The notes under the pieces are model-generated. The model was not told the origin of the DNA and searched no databases. It saw nothing but the letters and a program-made list of their open reading frames with translations. Below are positions 7,733-16,418 of a stretch of 64,000 nucleotides of DNA, piece after piece. This stretch comes from Lachnospiraceae bacterium (GTDB taxonomy: Bacteria > Bacillota > Clostridia > Lachnospirales > Lachnospiraceae). The position numbers and the translations under genes are program-made. Location: contig VSNG01000012.1 in NCBI GenBank assembly GCA_009774175.1, positions 1 to 64,000 of the forward strand. Reading direction: 5' to 3'. Position 1 is the stretch's first letter; the number at the start of each line of letters is the position of its first letter.

Positions 7733-9283
7733 TTACCGATCTATTGTCCAGTCCTCGATATTCCAGAAAATCCCCACGCCGTGATGCCCCATGACAGTGT
7801 CCGGGGAAATGCCCTGAATGGATGCGTCGGCAACATAATTGGCGTCGATATAGCAGATAAAAGCATAAGCCGGATCCTTCGCCAGCGCCTCCTGGAACTT
7901 ATCGTAAGCCGCCCCACGCGCTTCGGGATCGTCAGTCTGTCTGGCCTCCAGCAGATACCGGTCCACCGCCATATTGGAATAGCCGCTGTAATTGGCGCCC
8001 TTATCCGTGCCAAATACCTTATAAGTATGATCGTCCGCGTCAAAGGGACTGCCCCAGCCGATCAGATAGGCCATCTGATTTGCCCAGTCCACCTGCGTGG
8101 GAATTTCCACCCTGCATTCCAGCCCCGCCTGGCCAAGCTGCTGCGCTGCGGCCTGTGCCATATCGACGCGCACCTGATCCCCAGCGCCCACACTGATCAC
8201 AAAGGAAAGCTTCTCCCCGTCTCTTTCATAAAATCCGTCGTTGCCCCTGACACAGCCTGCCGCCTCCAGAATTTCTGCGGTCTTTTGGGGATTATAATCG
8301 TAATGCTCCACATCTTCATTGTCATACACATTGCGCTGCAGAGGGCCGTAGGCCGGCATACCCTGCCCCAGAAGCACGGCGTCAATGATCGCCTGCCTGT
8401 CGATGGCATAACAGACTGCCGGAATGATATCCCGGTTTTTCTGCCAGAACGGATGATGGAAATTAAATAAAATTCCCCGATAGTCCGAAGTCTTCATATC
8501 ATAGCAGACATATTCTTCCCGTTCTGCAAAGGACTGCGCCGCTTTCGGCGGCAGAAGGGCCAGATCCAGTTCTTTCGCCTCCATCTGTAACGCTCTGGCA
8601 TTATCGTCTGTGACAATCTTGAAAATCACCCGGTCAATATGGGGCGCACCCTGAAAATAATCCTCATTCTTCACCATCACAATGGACTGCCCCACGTCCC
8701 AGCTTTCCAGCTTATAAGGCCCTGTCCCCACCGGTGCGCGAAAGAAATCCGACTCCTGCATATCCTCCCCTTCCAGCAGATGCGCGGGCAGAACGGGCAT
8801 GGTCATATAATCCAGAAAGGCCGCGTTGGGCGCCGCCAGCCGAAAGGTTACGGTCTTCTCGTCCACCACCCTGATTTCCTGCACATCCTCGTAGTTTGGC
8901 GCGTTCTCGGCTCCGTTTTCTGGGTACATAACCGCCTCGATGGTAAACTTCACATCCTCCGCCGTAAAAGGCTCGCCGTCATGCCACCTGACCCCCTCTT
9001 CCAGATGAAAGGTATAGGTACAGGAAGCCTCGTCAAATTCCCAGCTCTTTGCCAGCGCCGGAACCACTTCATTATTGCCGTCATGGGCCGTAAGACCGTC
9101 GAAGAGCAGCAGATTGATTTCCCCGTGCTCATCCATGGCCGGATTGATACGGGTATAATCGCCGCTGGCATAGACCAGCGTAACGGGCTCCTTCTGCACG
9201 TCCCCGCCGCAGGCTGTGCAAAGGACCGCCATCGCCACAATCAACAGACCGATTCCTGTCTGCAAATTTATTTGTTTTCTCAT
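7733..9283 (-). CDS. nikA: Substrate-binding lipoprotein of nickel/peptide ABC importer (family 5)
   Basis: A 516-residue extracellular solute-binding protein. The signal peptide ends in the lipobox LCTACG, so the mature protein would be anchored by a lipidated Cys. Family 5 hallmarks are present: the early domain with VPALAKSWEFD...YTFHLEEGVRWHDGEPFTAEDVKFT, GTGPYKLE, and a C-terminal block. A His-His pair lies near the end (VMGHHGVG). Together with the Lar genes it is best read as the nickel-binding component; peptide specificity cannot be excluded from sequence alone. Confidence 0.8.
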   Translation of the reverse strand: MRKQINLQTGIGLLIVAMAVLCTACGGDVQKEPVTLVYASGDYTRINPAMDEHGEINLLLFDGLTAHDGNNEVVPALAKSWEFDEASCTYTFHLEEGVRWHDGEPFTAEDVKFTIEAVMYPENGAENAPNYEDVQEIRVVDEKTVTFRLAAPNAAFLDYMTMPVLPAHLLEGEDMQESDFFRAPVGTGPYKLESWDVGQSIVMVKNEDYFQGAPHIDRVIFKIVTDDNARALQMEAKELDLALLPPKAAQSFAEREEYVCYDMKTSDYRGILFNFHHPFWQKNRDIIPAVCYAIDRQAIIDAVLLGQGMPAYGPLQRNVYDNEDVEHYDYNPQKTAEILEAAGCVRGNDGFYERDGEKLSFVISVGAGDQVRVDMAQAAAQQLGQAGLECRVEIPTQVDWANQMAYLIGWGSPFDADDHTYKVFGTDKGANYSGYSNMAVDRYLLEARQTDDPEARGAAYDKFQEALAKDPAYAFICYIDANYVADASIQGISPDTVMGHHGVGIFWNIEDWTIDR

Positions 9284-9301
9284 TAAAACCTCCGATTGCC
9301 G

Positions 9302-10621
9302 TTATCCCGGCTCCATGCCTTTGCGCCGCGCTTTTTCTCCACTCTGCAGCCACTCCTGCACTTCTCTGACGGACATTCCCCTTTCCGCCGCAATCCGCGC
9401 TAGATCCTCATACTCGTATTTTTCTCTCGTCACGCCATATCCCGAAGAAATCTTTTTTCTCACGATGCCGTAAGGCGTCTGCACAGACTCCACGGAACGC
9501 TGCAACGTATATCTTCTGGAAATGGTTTCTCTGACTCCAATGGTTGTGGTATGCTTAAAAATCAAAGCCGCCATCTCGTCCTTCTTGTCCTGTCTGCACA
9601 TAACATGCAGAATCAAGCCCGGTCTTGATTTCTTCATTCCCGCAGGCGTCGTGTACACCTCCAGCGCCCCTGCCGCAAAAAGCGCCTCCATGGCATAGCC
9701 TGCTTCTTCCGCCGTCATATCGTCCACGTTACAGGAAAGCTCCGCCACGATATCTCCCGTCTGCTCTGTCTCCCCAAAAAGAGCGCGCACACAGTTTGCC
9801 GCCGGAAAGTCCTTTTTACCCATGCCGTAACCGATGGCCGCCGTGCGCATCACAGGCATAGCCCCGAAACGGCTGGCAAAATATTTTAGCAGAGCCGCCC
9901 CCGTTGGCGTGCAAAGCTCCCCCAAAATCTCGCCGCCGTAAATGGGCACATCCTTTAATATAAAGGCTGTGGCAGGCGCGGGAACAGGCAGGATACCGTG
10001 AGCGCATTTCACCTGACCGCTTCCCACATGAACGGGAGACACAACAACCTGATCCGGCGCAAGTCTGTCCATCAGGATACAGACCGCCGCGATATCTGCC
10101 ACCGCATCCATGGTGCCCACCTCATGAAAATGTATCTCGGTGACAGGCACACCGTGCACATAGCTTTCCGCCTCCGCAATCAGACTAAATACCGCCAGAA
10201 TATCCTTTCTGATCCGTTCGGAAACCGGCAGGCCTTCCACGATATGCCCGATCTCGCGCATTCCGCTGTGATGATGATGCTCATGCATGCCGCCCTCGTG
10301 ATGGTGCTCATGCACTTCGCCGTGTCGGTGTTCGTGCGCGCCGTCATGATGATGTTCATGCGCGCCGTCATGGTGATGTTCATGCGCGTGCCCGCCGCCA
10401 TGCAGCTCCTCCGACTCCTCCGCACCGTGCACCCGCACCGACATATGGGTGCCGCCGATTCCACACTTGCTTACCGGCTCGCTTACAAAAGAAACACCGG
10501 GAATCCCCAGTCCGTTCAATTCCCCAAGCGCCTTCTCCCGCTCCGGCAAAAGCTCCAGCAGCGCGGCGGTCAGCATATCTCCCGCCGCCCCCATGCTACA
10601 GTCCAAATATAATGTTTTCAT
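9302..10621 (-). CDS. larC: LarC, nickel insertion protein of nickel-pincer cofactor synthesis
   Basis: A 439-residue protein, begun MKTLYLDCSMGAAGDM, the signature of LarC/DUF111. In the known pathway LarC uses CTP to place nickel into pyridinium-3,5-bisthiocarboxylic acid mononucleotide. In Lactobacillus plantarum LarC is made from two frames; here the frame is uninterrupted. Residues 74-118 form a low-complexity segment with 22 histidines in 45 residues, built from about five imperfect eight-residue repeats (AHEHHHDG type), probably a metal reservoir or delivery arm. The C-terminal LarC2 part includes the GYGMGKKDF and NVDDMTAEEAGYAMEAL blocks. It overlaps larB by four bases. Confidence 0.93.
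   Translation of the reverse strand: MKTLYLDCSMGAAGDMLTAALLELLPEREKALGELNGLGIPGVSFVSEPVSKCGIGGTHMSVRVHGAEESEELHGGGHAHEHHHDGAHEHHHDGAHEHRHGEVHEHHHEGGMHEHHHHSGMREIGHIVEGLPVSERIRKDILAVFSLIAEAESYVHGVPVTEIHFHEVGTMDAVADIAAVCILMDRLAPDQVVVSPVHVGSGQVKCAHGILPVPAPATAFILKDVPIYGGEILGELCTPTGAALLKYFASRFGAMPVMRTAAIGYGMGKKDFPAANCVRALFGETEQTGDIVAELSCNVDDMTAEEAGYAMEALFAAGALEVYTTPAGMKKSRPGLILHVMCRQDKKDEMAALIFKHTTTIGVRETISRRYTLQRSVESVQTPYGIVRKKISSGYGVTREKYEYEDLARIAAERGMSVREVQEWLQSGEKARRKGMEPG
10265..10395 (-). repeat. In-frame 24-bp tandem repeats encoding the LarC His-rich arm
   Basis: About five degenerate copies of a 24-base unit, each encoding eight residues of the form A-H-E-H-(H/R)-H-(D/G/E)-(G/E). The period is a multiple of three, so copy-number change would alter arm length without breaking the frame. 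It is coding sequence inside larC, not a CRISPR array: there are no unique spacers. Confidence 0.8.
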
Positions 10622-11373
10622 CCCTTTTTTCCCTCCATATGATTCATCATGCCAGCCAAATACCCGGCTCCAAACCCATTGTCGATATTCACCACGGACA
10701 CCCCGCTTGCACAGGAATTTAACATGGACAATAGGGCGGAAACGCCGTTCATGGACGTACCGTATCCTACGCTTGTAGGCACCGCGATCACAGGACAGTC
10801 CGCAAGCCCGCCGATCACGCTGGCAAGGGCTCCCTCCATGCCCGCAATGGCGATAATAACCGACGCGCTCATGATCTCATCCATATGCGCCAGCAGGCGG
10901 TGCAGACCGGCCACGCCCACATCATAAAGCCGCACCACTTCGTTACCGTGAACCTCCGCCGTAAGCGCGGCCTCTTCCGCCACGGGAATATCCGACGTTC
11001 CCCCGGTAGCGACCACGATCTTTCCGATGCCGTCCGGCTTCGGGATTCCCCCCACGATGCCGATCCGCGCCTCCTCATAATAGGTCATTTCGTAAAGCTT
11101 TTTCACCTTTCCCGCTTTTTTTTCGGAAAGTCTGGTGATCAGAATCCGCTCCTGCCCATTTGTCTTCATGCTGTCAATAATGCCTGCAATCTGCGCCGCC
11201 TTTTTTCCCGCGCCGAAAATCACCTCCGGCGCGCCCTGCCTTACGCCCCTGTGGAGGTCCACTTTGGCATAGCCGATATCCGCAAAGGGTTTCTTTTTAA
11301 TGGTAAGCAGCGCGTCGTCTACCGAAAGCGCGCCGTCTCTCACCTGCTCCAAAATCTCTCTGTAACCGCTCAT
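10618..11373 (-). CDS. larB: LarB, nicotinate adenine dinucleotide carboxylase/hydrolase
   Basis: A 251-residue PurE-like protein. LarB carboxylates the pyridine ring of nicotinic acid adenine dinucleotide and hydrolyses the phosphoanhydride, the first step of nickel-pincer cofactor synthesis. The N-terminal helical segment (LLTIKKKPFADIGYAKVDLHRG...PEVIFGAGK) and the C-terminal PurE-like core (ATGGTSDIPVAEEAALTAEV, GMEGALASVIGGL, VPTSVGYG) are both present and the length is normal. It is joined by 4-base overlaps to larE upstream and larC downstream. Confidence 0.93.
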   Translation of the reverse strand: MSGYREILEQVRDGALSVDDALLTIKKKPFADIGYAKVDLHRGVRQGAPEVIFGAGKKAAQIAGIIDSMKTNGQERILITRLSEKKAGKVKKLYEMTYYEEARIGIVGGIPKPDGIGKIVVATGGTSDIPVAEEAALTAEVHGNEVVRLYDVGVAGLHRLLAHMDEIMSASVIIAIAGMEGALASVIGGLADCPVIAVPTSVGYGTSMNGVSALLSMLNSCASGVSVVNIDNGFGAGYLAGMMNHMEGKKG

Positions 11374-12116
11374 TCTCTCGCCTCCAAATCCAGTAAAACC
11401 GCCTGATAGTATCGTTTCAGCCCTGTCATGATCTGCTCCCGCTTTGTAAGCGCTAGGGAAAGCTGCTTTGCCGGAAGCTGTATTCTGGCGGCTTCCCCGT
11501 ATTTTCGCACCCTGAAATCCGTAAAGCCAAGGGAATGCAGGTAATCCTCCGCGGCCTCAGTGGCTCCAAGCTTCTCCTCCGTAATCTGCTCGCCCACAGG
11601 AATCCGGGTAGCCAGACAGGCATAAGCCGGTTTATTCCAGGTGAACAGTCCCGCCTCTTTCGAGAGCCTGCGAACCTCCTCCTTGGTAACGCTACATTCC
11701 CTCAGGGGCGATCTCACGGAAAGCTCCCTGAGCGCCCGCATCCCCGGCCGGTCGTTTTCCTCGTCGGAAGCGTTCGTGCCATCCAGCAAAAGGGAATATC
11801 CATCCCCCTGCGCCGCCTCACTGACAGCCTTAAACAGCAGCTTCTTGCAATGATAACAGCGATCCGGGGGATTCTTCGCCACATCCCCGGCCGCCAACAC
11901 ATCCGCCGTAAGAATCTTCATCCCGACTCCCAGCTTTCGAGCCAGCCGTTTTGCGTCTTCCAGTTCAAACTGCGGCTGAAACGCGCTCTTTACATAGTAG
12001 GCCCGCACATCGGCTCCCGCCGCCTTTGCCGCATATAAAAGATAAGCCGAATCCACGCCGCCCGAAAAAGCCACTGCCGCTTTGGTATTTTCCCTGAAAA
12101 ATTCAGATAAATTCAT
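11370..12116 (-). CDS. larE: LarE, ATP-dependent sulfur insertase
   Basis: A 248-residue PP-loop protein. SGGVDS at 18-23 binds ATP; LarE adenylates the biscarboxylated mononucleotide and inserts sulfur. Cys167 sits in the conserved NKPAYACLATRIP segment, and a C-Y-H-C pair is at 87-90. Some LarE proteins sacrifice a cysteine as sulfur donor and others carry a [4Fe-4S] cluster; the presence of three candidate cysteines leaves that open. The start at 12116 is set by GGGAGG seven bases upstream and by the position of the PP-loop; an upstream ATG at 12173 is inside the terminator leader and has no such site. Confidence 0.92.
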   Translation of the reverse strand: MNLSEFFRENTKAAVAFSGGVDSAYLLYAAKAAGADVRAYYVKSAFQPQFELEDAKRLARKLGVGMKILTADVLAAGDVAKNPPDRCYHCKKLLFKAVSEAAQGDGYSLLLDGTNASDEENDRPGMRALRELSVRSPLRECSVTKEEVRRLSKEAGLFTWNKPAYACLATRIPVGEQITEEKLGATEAAEDYLHSLGFTDFRVRKYGEAARIQLPAKQLSLALTKREQIMTGLKRYYQAVLLDLEARE

Positions 12117-12304
12117 AATTCCTCCCAAATATACAAATTTCATCTGCACGGACCTGCGCATCAAAAAAGGCATACCATTCCCTTCCTGAGAATCGTATAC
12201 CTTCCTGTGTATACTTCATGCGCTCCTGTCTTTCCACTCAATACAAACCATACAAATATCCGGGAACTTCTGTCCCCACGCCGGCTTCCTGCCGGGCACT
12301 GTCC
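12117..12304 (-). promoter_or_regulatory. Structured leader of the lar/nickel operon (candidate attenuator)
   Basis: Between the promoter and larE lies an untranslated leader of about 190 nt. In order it holds a CCGGC/GCCGG hairpin (near 12280-12295), a second hairpin GGGGAC-AGAA-GUUCCC (near 12262-12277), a single-stranded-looking region, a GUAUAC/GUAUAC stem and then a terminator. The middle GUAUAC can pair either way, the arrangement of a transcription attenuator or riboswitch. No known riboswitch class was recognised. Confidence 0.55.
12163..12201 (-). terminator. Intrinsic terminator inside the larE leader, with competing antiterminator
   Basis: On the minus strand GGTATAC (12201-12195), one mismatch and ATTC pair with GAAT, one mismatch and GTATGCC (12175-12169), enclosing a nine-base loop, and are followed by six T (12168-12163). 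The 5' arm GTATAC is also preceded at 12214-12209 by another GTATAC; since that hexamer is self-complementary the two can form an alternative stem that would break the terminator. It lies 47 bases before the larE start and downstream of the promoter. Confidence 0.75.
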
Positions 12305-12310
12305 TGTACT

Positions 12311-12340
12311 ATTTTATCCCACTTACGGGAAAAAAGTCAA
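12311..12340 (-). promoter_or_regulatory. Sigma-A-type promoter for the lar/nickel operon
   Basis: Minus strand TTGACT (12340-12335), 18-base spacer, TAAAAT (12316-12311). Five of six bases match the consensus in each box. It lies after the stop of the upstream exporter permease and well before larE, so it gives the operon its own start. Confidence 0.7.
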
Positions 12341-12393
12341 GCCGCCGCCTCCACCGGGGCTGTTTCTCCCTCCAACCCGTTCTTCCGCCCGGC

Positions 12394-14265
12394 CTATTCC
12401 TCCGCCCGCTCGGCCAACAGCCGCATGGGCTCCCGTTTCAGGCTTCTGTTCATTTTTGCCCAGGCAATTCCCACGCCGGCCGCTACGATAAACAACGTAC
12501 AATATGCCGCAGGCATTTTGCTGTCCGCCGCTTCCTCCACTGGGATTTCATTGACTGTGCCTGTGATTCCTGCCGTATAGGCAGTCTCATAGTAGGTCTC
12601 CCCCGCATTGGCCGCGGAAATGTCGACGGACATCCTGAAGCCCGCCGCAGCTCCAAGCACACTGCCTATCAGGGTCAGCATGGCAAACCCCGACAGCATT
12701 GACCATCTGCACTGTGCCGGTTTCATCCCCAGTGACCGCTCAATCGCTGTCCGCTCCGCCTGCTTTGTGATATACAGGTGACTGAAAAAGAATAACAAAA
12801 GGACTGTCAGAATCACCCCGGAAGCAAACAGAATCAGGGAAACTGCTTTCATATTGTCAATCCCCGCCTTTAACCGGGAATATCCCATGTCATAGAAGGT
12901 AAATTCCAGTTTGTCGGTGCCGTACTGCGCCCACCCCCGCAGGAACTCGTCAATACTGCCGTTTGGAATACGGAAGGAGGACGTTACGTCCGTCATGGGG
13001 CCGCAGCTCATCAGATTCGTTCCGTGCCGCGCCTCAATAGATTCCATGGGCACGATCAGTTCATCCGCCCCCGGATCAAAGATACTCTCCGTACCGCTAA
13101 AAGTCACATCATAAATACCCACCACCGTATAATCGGAAGTCTCAAACACTTCCAGCGGATTGCCGCCGGCATCCACCTGCCCGCTGTAAAATTTAATACC
13201 GCCGCCCAGACTGAACATTCTTCCCGCGTTCGCCTTCCTGTCCGTATACAAAAGCTGTACCTTAACCGAATCCCCCACAGACAATCCGTTATTCTCCATA
13301 AAGGTTTTCGGCGCAAGACATACTTTGCCGCCGTTTGCATACTCCTCTTCGCTGATGTCCCTGCCTTCGCAGATATAGGCCTGCCCGTTGTAGAAGGGCA
13401 TGAGAAGGGCGGTCTGATACGTGCCCGTAACAGGCTGACAGTCCTGCCAGATCAATTCGGAATTTGCCAGATTGAGAATCCTGCGGCCTGTCTCCGTCTC
13501 ATAAAACCCATCGGTAACTTCAAAAATCTGCTGTCCGTCCCGAAAGGCATCCTCCGGCCTGCTTCCGTCCGGCCAAAGGAGCTCTGACTCCAGAGAGTAG
13601 GGTATCAGCTCCAGCCCGATGCGTACCTCGCTTTTGGACTGCATTTTCTCCTCATAGGCCTTCCCGTGTATGGAAAAACCCTGATGTCCCAGCATCGCCA
13701 CATAGGTTTTATCCTTATAAAGCATCTCCGGCGTCGGATTTCTGTGGTCGCAGAAATAATCCACCACCCCCTCCAGGCGGGGATCTCCGCCGATTACCTT
13801 CGTAATCCTGATCTGTACCGACTCGCTTGGCACACAGTCCTCCACAGGAGAAAACTCAGCGATCAGGGCGCTCCAGGAAAGGGGCTCCGTATTCATGCTT
13901 TTGTACAGCGTGGTGTACTCCGGCTGGTACGCTATAAAAAGCGACCGCTGCTCCGGCCCGGCAATATACTCTGCCCCGGGAAACAGCAGATCCTCCGGGG
14001 TAAAATAAGAACTGTACTGCGCGTTCTTTTTTACGTCATAGTCTCTGGTTTCCGCGTTCCACAAAAGCTCCTGCTCAAAGGAGTCCGGGATCTGACGCAC
14101 CGTACCGATGGTCATGAAGCGATCCTCATACTGCTCCAGCGTCCGATTCCCTTTCAGCCAGATACCGGCGCCCAGCGTCATCAAAAACGCCGCAAATACC
14201 ATCAGCGTCAGAAATAATATTGTGCGCACAGGCGTGCGCATCATCTGCTTTAAGCTGTTTTTCAT
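12394..14265 (-). CDS. FtsX-family ABC transporter permease, C-terminal gene of an exporter
   Basis: A 623-residue protein with one membrane helix near the N-terminus, a very large extracytoplasmic domain (about residues 40-480), then three closely spaced helices containing the FtsX pattern (ASGVILTVLLLFFFSHLYITKQAERTAIERSLGMKPAQ) and a final helix. This is the MacB-like topology. It overlaps the ATPase gene by four bases and probably forms a heteromeric exporter with the smaller permease encoded at 14996-16261. The substrate is unknown. Confidence 0.82.
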   Translation of the reverse strand: MKNSLKQMMRTPVRTILFLTLMVFAAFLMTLGAGIWLKGNRTLEQYEDRFMTIGTVRQIPDSFEQELLWNAETRDYDVKKNAQYSSYFTPEDLLFPGAEYIAGPEQRSLFIAYQPEYTTLYKSMNTEPLSWSALIAEFSPVEDCVPSESVQIRITKVIGGDPRLEGVVDYFCDHRNPTPEMLYKDKTYVAMLGHQGFSIHGKAYEEKMQSKSEVRIGLELIPYSLESELLWPDGSRPEDAFRDGQQIFEVTDGFYETETGRRILNLANSELIWQDCQPVTGTYQTALLMPFYNGQAYICEGRDISEEEYANGGKVCLAPKTFMENNGLSVGDSVKVQLLYTDRKANAGRMFSLGGGIKFYSGQVDAGGNPLEVFETSDYTVVGIYDVTFSGTESIFDPGADELIVPMESIEARHGTNLMSCGPMTDVTSSFRIPNGSIDEFLRGWAQYGTDKLEFTFYDMGYSRLKAGIDNMKAVSLILFASGVILTVLLLFFFSHLYITKQAERTAIERSLGMKPAQCRWSMLSGFAMLTLIGSVLGAAAGFRMSVDISAANAGETYYETAYTAGITGTVNEIPVEEAADSKMPAAYCTLFIVAAGVGIAWAKMNRSLKREPMRLLAERAEE

Positions 14266-14951
14266 CCGCGCACCACCTCCAGCCGCCCGTCCGACATCCC
14301 ATAAACCACGTCTGCCGCCTCGGCTACCTTCTCGTTGTGGGTGACAACAATCACTGTGTAATTTTCCTCATGGGCCATTTTGCCAAGCAGTTCCACAATG
14401 ACGGCCTCGTTCTGGCTGTCCAGATTTCCCGTGGGCTCGTCCGCCAGAAGAATCTGTCCCCCGGACGCCATGGCTCTGGCAATGGCAGCTCTCTGCTGTT
14501 CCCCGCCGCTGACCATATTCGGCATCTTACCGTACAAAGTATCAGACAGCCCTACTTTGGAGAGAAATGCCTGCGCCCGCTCTTTCATTTCCTTTTTTGA
14601 AACATGCTGTAGCTGCATGGGAAACATCACATTTTCCAGCACCGTGAGAAGGGGAAACAGATGAAAGGCCTGATAGATTACCGAAGCCCGGTTCATTCGG
14701 TAGGCATCCCTGTCAATCTCACGGATATCCTTCCCTTCAATATACAGATTTCCTTCTGTGGGCACATCAAGCCCCGCCAGAAGGGAAAGAAACGTACTTT
14801 TCCCACTGCCGGACTTACCCGTAATGGCATAAACTTTACCCCGCTCAAAAGAACAGCTTACCTCCGTCAGCGCTCTGGTTTTCTGATACTTTGACTGATA
14901 CACATAGCCAATCTTTTCCGCCTCAATTATTTTACCCGTATCCGCACCCAT
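14262..14951 (-). CDS. ABC transporter ATP-binding protein (MacB/LolD type)
   Basis: A 229-residue ATPase with Walker A GKSGSGKST, Q-loop VIYQAFHLFPLLTV, signature VSGGEQQR, Walker B ILLADEPTGNLD and the H-loop VVTHN. The start at 14951 is chosen because GGAGGG lies six bases before it; an in-frame ATG at 14996 overlaps the stop of the preceding permease gene (TAATG) and cannot be excluded. It should drive the two FtsX-type permeases on either side. Confidence 0.88.
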   Translation of the reverse strand: MGADTGKIIEAEKIGYVYQSKYQKTRALTEVSCSFERGKVYAITGKSGSGKSTFLSLLAGLDVPTEGNLYIEGKDIREIDRDAYRMNRASVIYQAFHLFPLLTVLENVMFPMQLQHVSKKEMKERAQAFLSKVGLSDTLYGKMPNMVSGGEQQRAAIARAMASGGQILLADEPTGNLDSQNEAVIVELLGKMAHEENYTVIVVTHNEKVAEAADVVYGMSDGRLEVVRG

Positions 14952-14995
14952 TTTTCCCTCCATTCCAGGGCGCATAAAGCGCCTTCTTTCTTTCA

Positions 14996-16261
14996 TTAAC
15001 GCCGAATCGACAAAAGAGATACCACATTCTTCCGGCTCATCTGTCCGTATGCCGCCATTGCCCCGATCAGATACGCCAGAAGAAGCACCCCGTTTACCTT
15101 AACAATAACGGAAACCGGCGACACTGCCACAGCCACCGCATCTCCCACAAGGCAGCCAAGCGCCACAAGAAGCATCTGTTCTTCCAGAAACGGCAAAAAA
15201 GCCCTGCGCCTTTTCACCCCCTGCAAACGCATTAGCGCAAATTCCTCTCTCCGGCTGCTGCCTGCAAGACTGCTGACCACATAGCCAATCAGCAGCACAA
15301 GGATACATACCACCGGGAAAAATGACTGCAGCATTTCTATGGAGCGGCGCAAATCCGTTGCGCTTGCAATAAACTCCGCGTCTCTGACTACAAGGGCGCA
15401 TCCCGTATAGGAATCTCCCGCCTCCGCAGATGTCTCCATCAGACCGATATTTTGCATCTCCTCCTTGAAATCGTTCAGAAGCAGCGGATTTCCCACATGA
15501 AAAGTAACCGTATCCGCAAAAAAGGTAAGCCCCGACTGTTTAAAAAGATTACGGGCAGCCCTGGCCGGAATAACCACATCCGTACTGATGGCATTGGTTT
15601 TCCCGGAAATTTCCTCCATGGTTCCCACAATCTCTGCCTCAGCCGTTTGTCCCATGGGATGAATGTCTATTTTATGAAGCTCGCTGGCGGGATCATAATA
15701 GTAGCATTTCAGGGTAATCCGATCGCCCACCTTCCATCCCCGTTTTGCAAGCACCTTCTCATTGACGATACATTCCATCCTGTCAGAAGCAAAAAAAGCG
15801 TCCGTATCCTGCGACTCCATATGAATCATGTCGTTGGTCAGTTCCCCCACCGCCCTGGCATTATTTGCGCCTACCACATACAAATTCAGGTGTTTGGAAT
15901 ACTCGGCGTCCTGAAAATCTCCCTCGCCGGCCATCATAACGGCCATATAGGAAAGATCCTTTACCTGACCGGAGCCCTCAAGCGCTTCCACCGTACTCTC
16001 TGAAATGAACAGTCCGTTCCCCATGGTTCCGTTCAGATTGGTGATCTGACAGAAAATCGGCACATTCTCCGCCAGATCCGACAGCTGTGCCTGATAACTG
16101 CGCACGCTGCCAAAATACAGATTCAAAAGCAGCACAAGCATAATGCTGATTCCTGCCGTAATCAGATTTGCAGCTTTTCTTCTCATCAGACTGCATTTGA
16201 TATAATAAAGCATTCTATCCCGCCTTTCCGCCAGCTTCCGTCCCACTTTTTCGCATACCAT
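14996..16261 (-). CDS. FtsX-family permease, first gene of the exporter
   Basis: A protein of up to 421 residues with an N-terminal helix, a long extracytoplasmic MacB-like domain and three C-terminal helices; the cytoplasmic EFALMRLQGVKRRRAFL loop is the typical FtsX element. The start is uncertain: ATG at 16213 (MLYYIKCSLMRRK) fits the family better, but neither it nor 16261 has a strong ribosome binding site. Two different permeases sharing one ATPase is a common exporter arrangement in Clostridia. Confidence 0.78.
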   Translation of the reverse strand: MVCEKVGRKLAERRDRMLYYIKCSLMRRKAANLITAGISIMLVLLLNLYFGSVRSYQAQLSDLAENVPIFCQITNLNGTMGNGLFISESTVEALEGSGQVKDLSYMAVMMAGEGDFQDAEYSKHLNLYVVGANNARAVGELTNDMIHMESQDTDAFFASDRMECIVNEKVLAKRGWKVGDRITLKCYYYDPASELHKIDIHPMGQTAEAEIVGTMEEISGKTNAISTDVVIPARAARNLFKQSGLTFFADTVTFHVGNPLLLNDFKEEMQNIGLMETSAEAGDSYTGCALVVRDAEFIASATDLRRSIEMLQSFFPVVCILVLLIGYVVSSLAGSSRREEFALMRLQGVKRRRAFLPFLEEQMLLVALGCLVGDAVAVAVSPVSVIVKVNGVLLLAYLIGAMAAYGQMSRKNVVSLLSIRR

Positions 16262-16299
16262 ATTAACAGAGCTTTCTCTAAATTATCTCTAAAAAGAAC

Positions 16300-16342
16300 G
16301 TTGAAAATAAATAAAGTGCGGAAATATTCCTAATTTCCGCGC
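16300..16342 (-). terminator. Terminator after the NlpC/P60 gene
   Basis: Minus strand GCGGAAAT and ATTTCCGC form a perfect 8-bp stem (16340-16333 with 16325-16318) with a seven-base loop, followed by the T-rich run ACTTTATTTATTTT. It ends the transcript from the left of the hydrolase gene. Confidence 0.65.
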
Positions 16343-16418
16343 CTTTTCATCCTACATATTTTCTTCTCTTCCAGCTGCATCCCGGCCATGCCGCAATATG
16401 CATGCTGTCCGGCGGCCA

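Noticed and set aside
7685..8470. A 261-residue plus-strand frame opposite the substrate-binding protein gene
   Set aside because: Antisense shadow; the minus-strand frame has a lipobox and full family motifs.
10265..10395. Regularly spaced 24-bp repeats, possible CRISPR array
   Set aside because: Repeats are contiguous, in frame with larC and have no spacers.
9998..10612. A 204-residue plus-strand frame with Met-rich repeats
   Set aside because: It is the reverse reading of the LarC histidine repeats.
12117..12304. NiCo (czcD) riboswitch in the larE leader
   Set aside because: A GUGGGGACAG segment resembles part of that class as remembered, but the four-helix junction cannot be formed because the transcript starts too late to supply the first stem.
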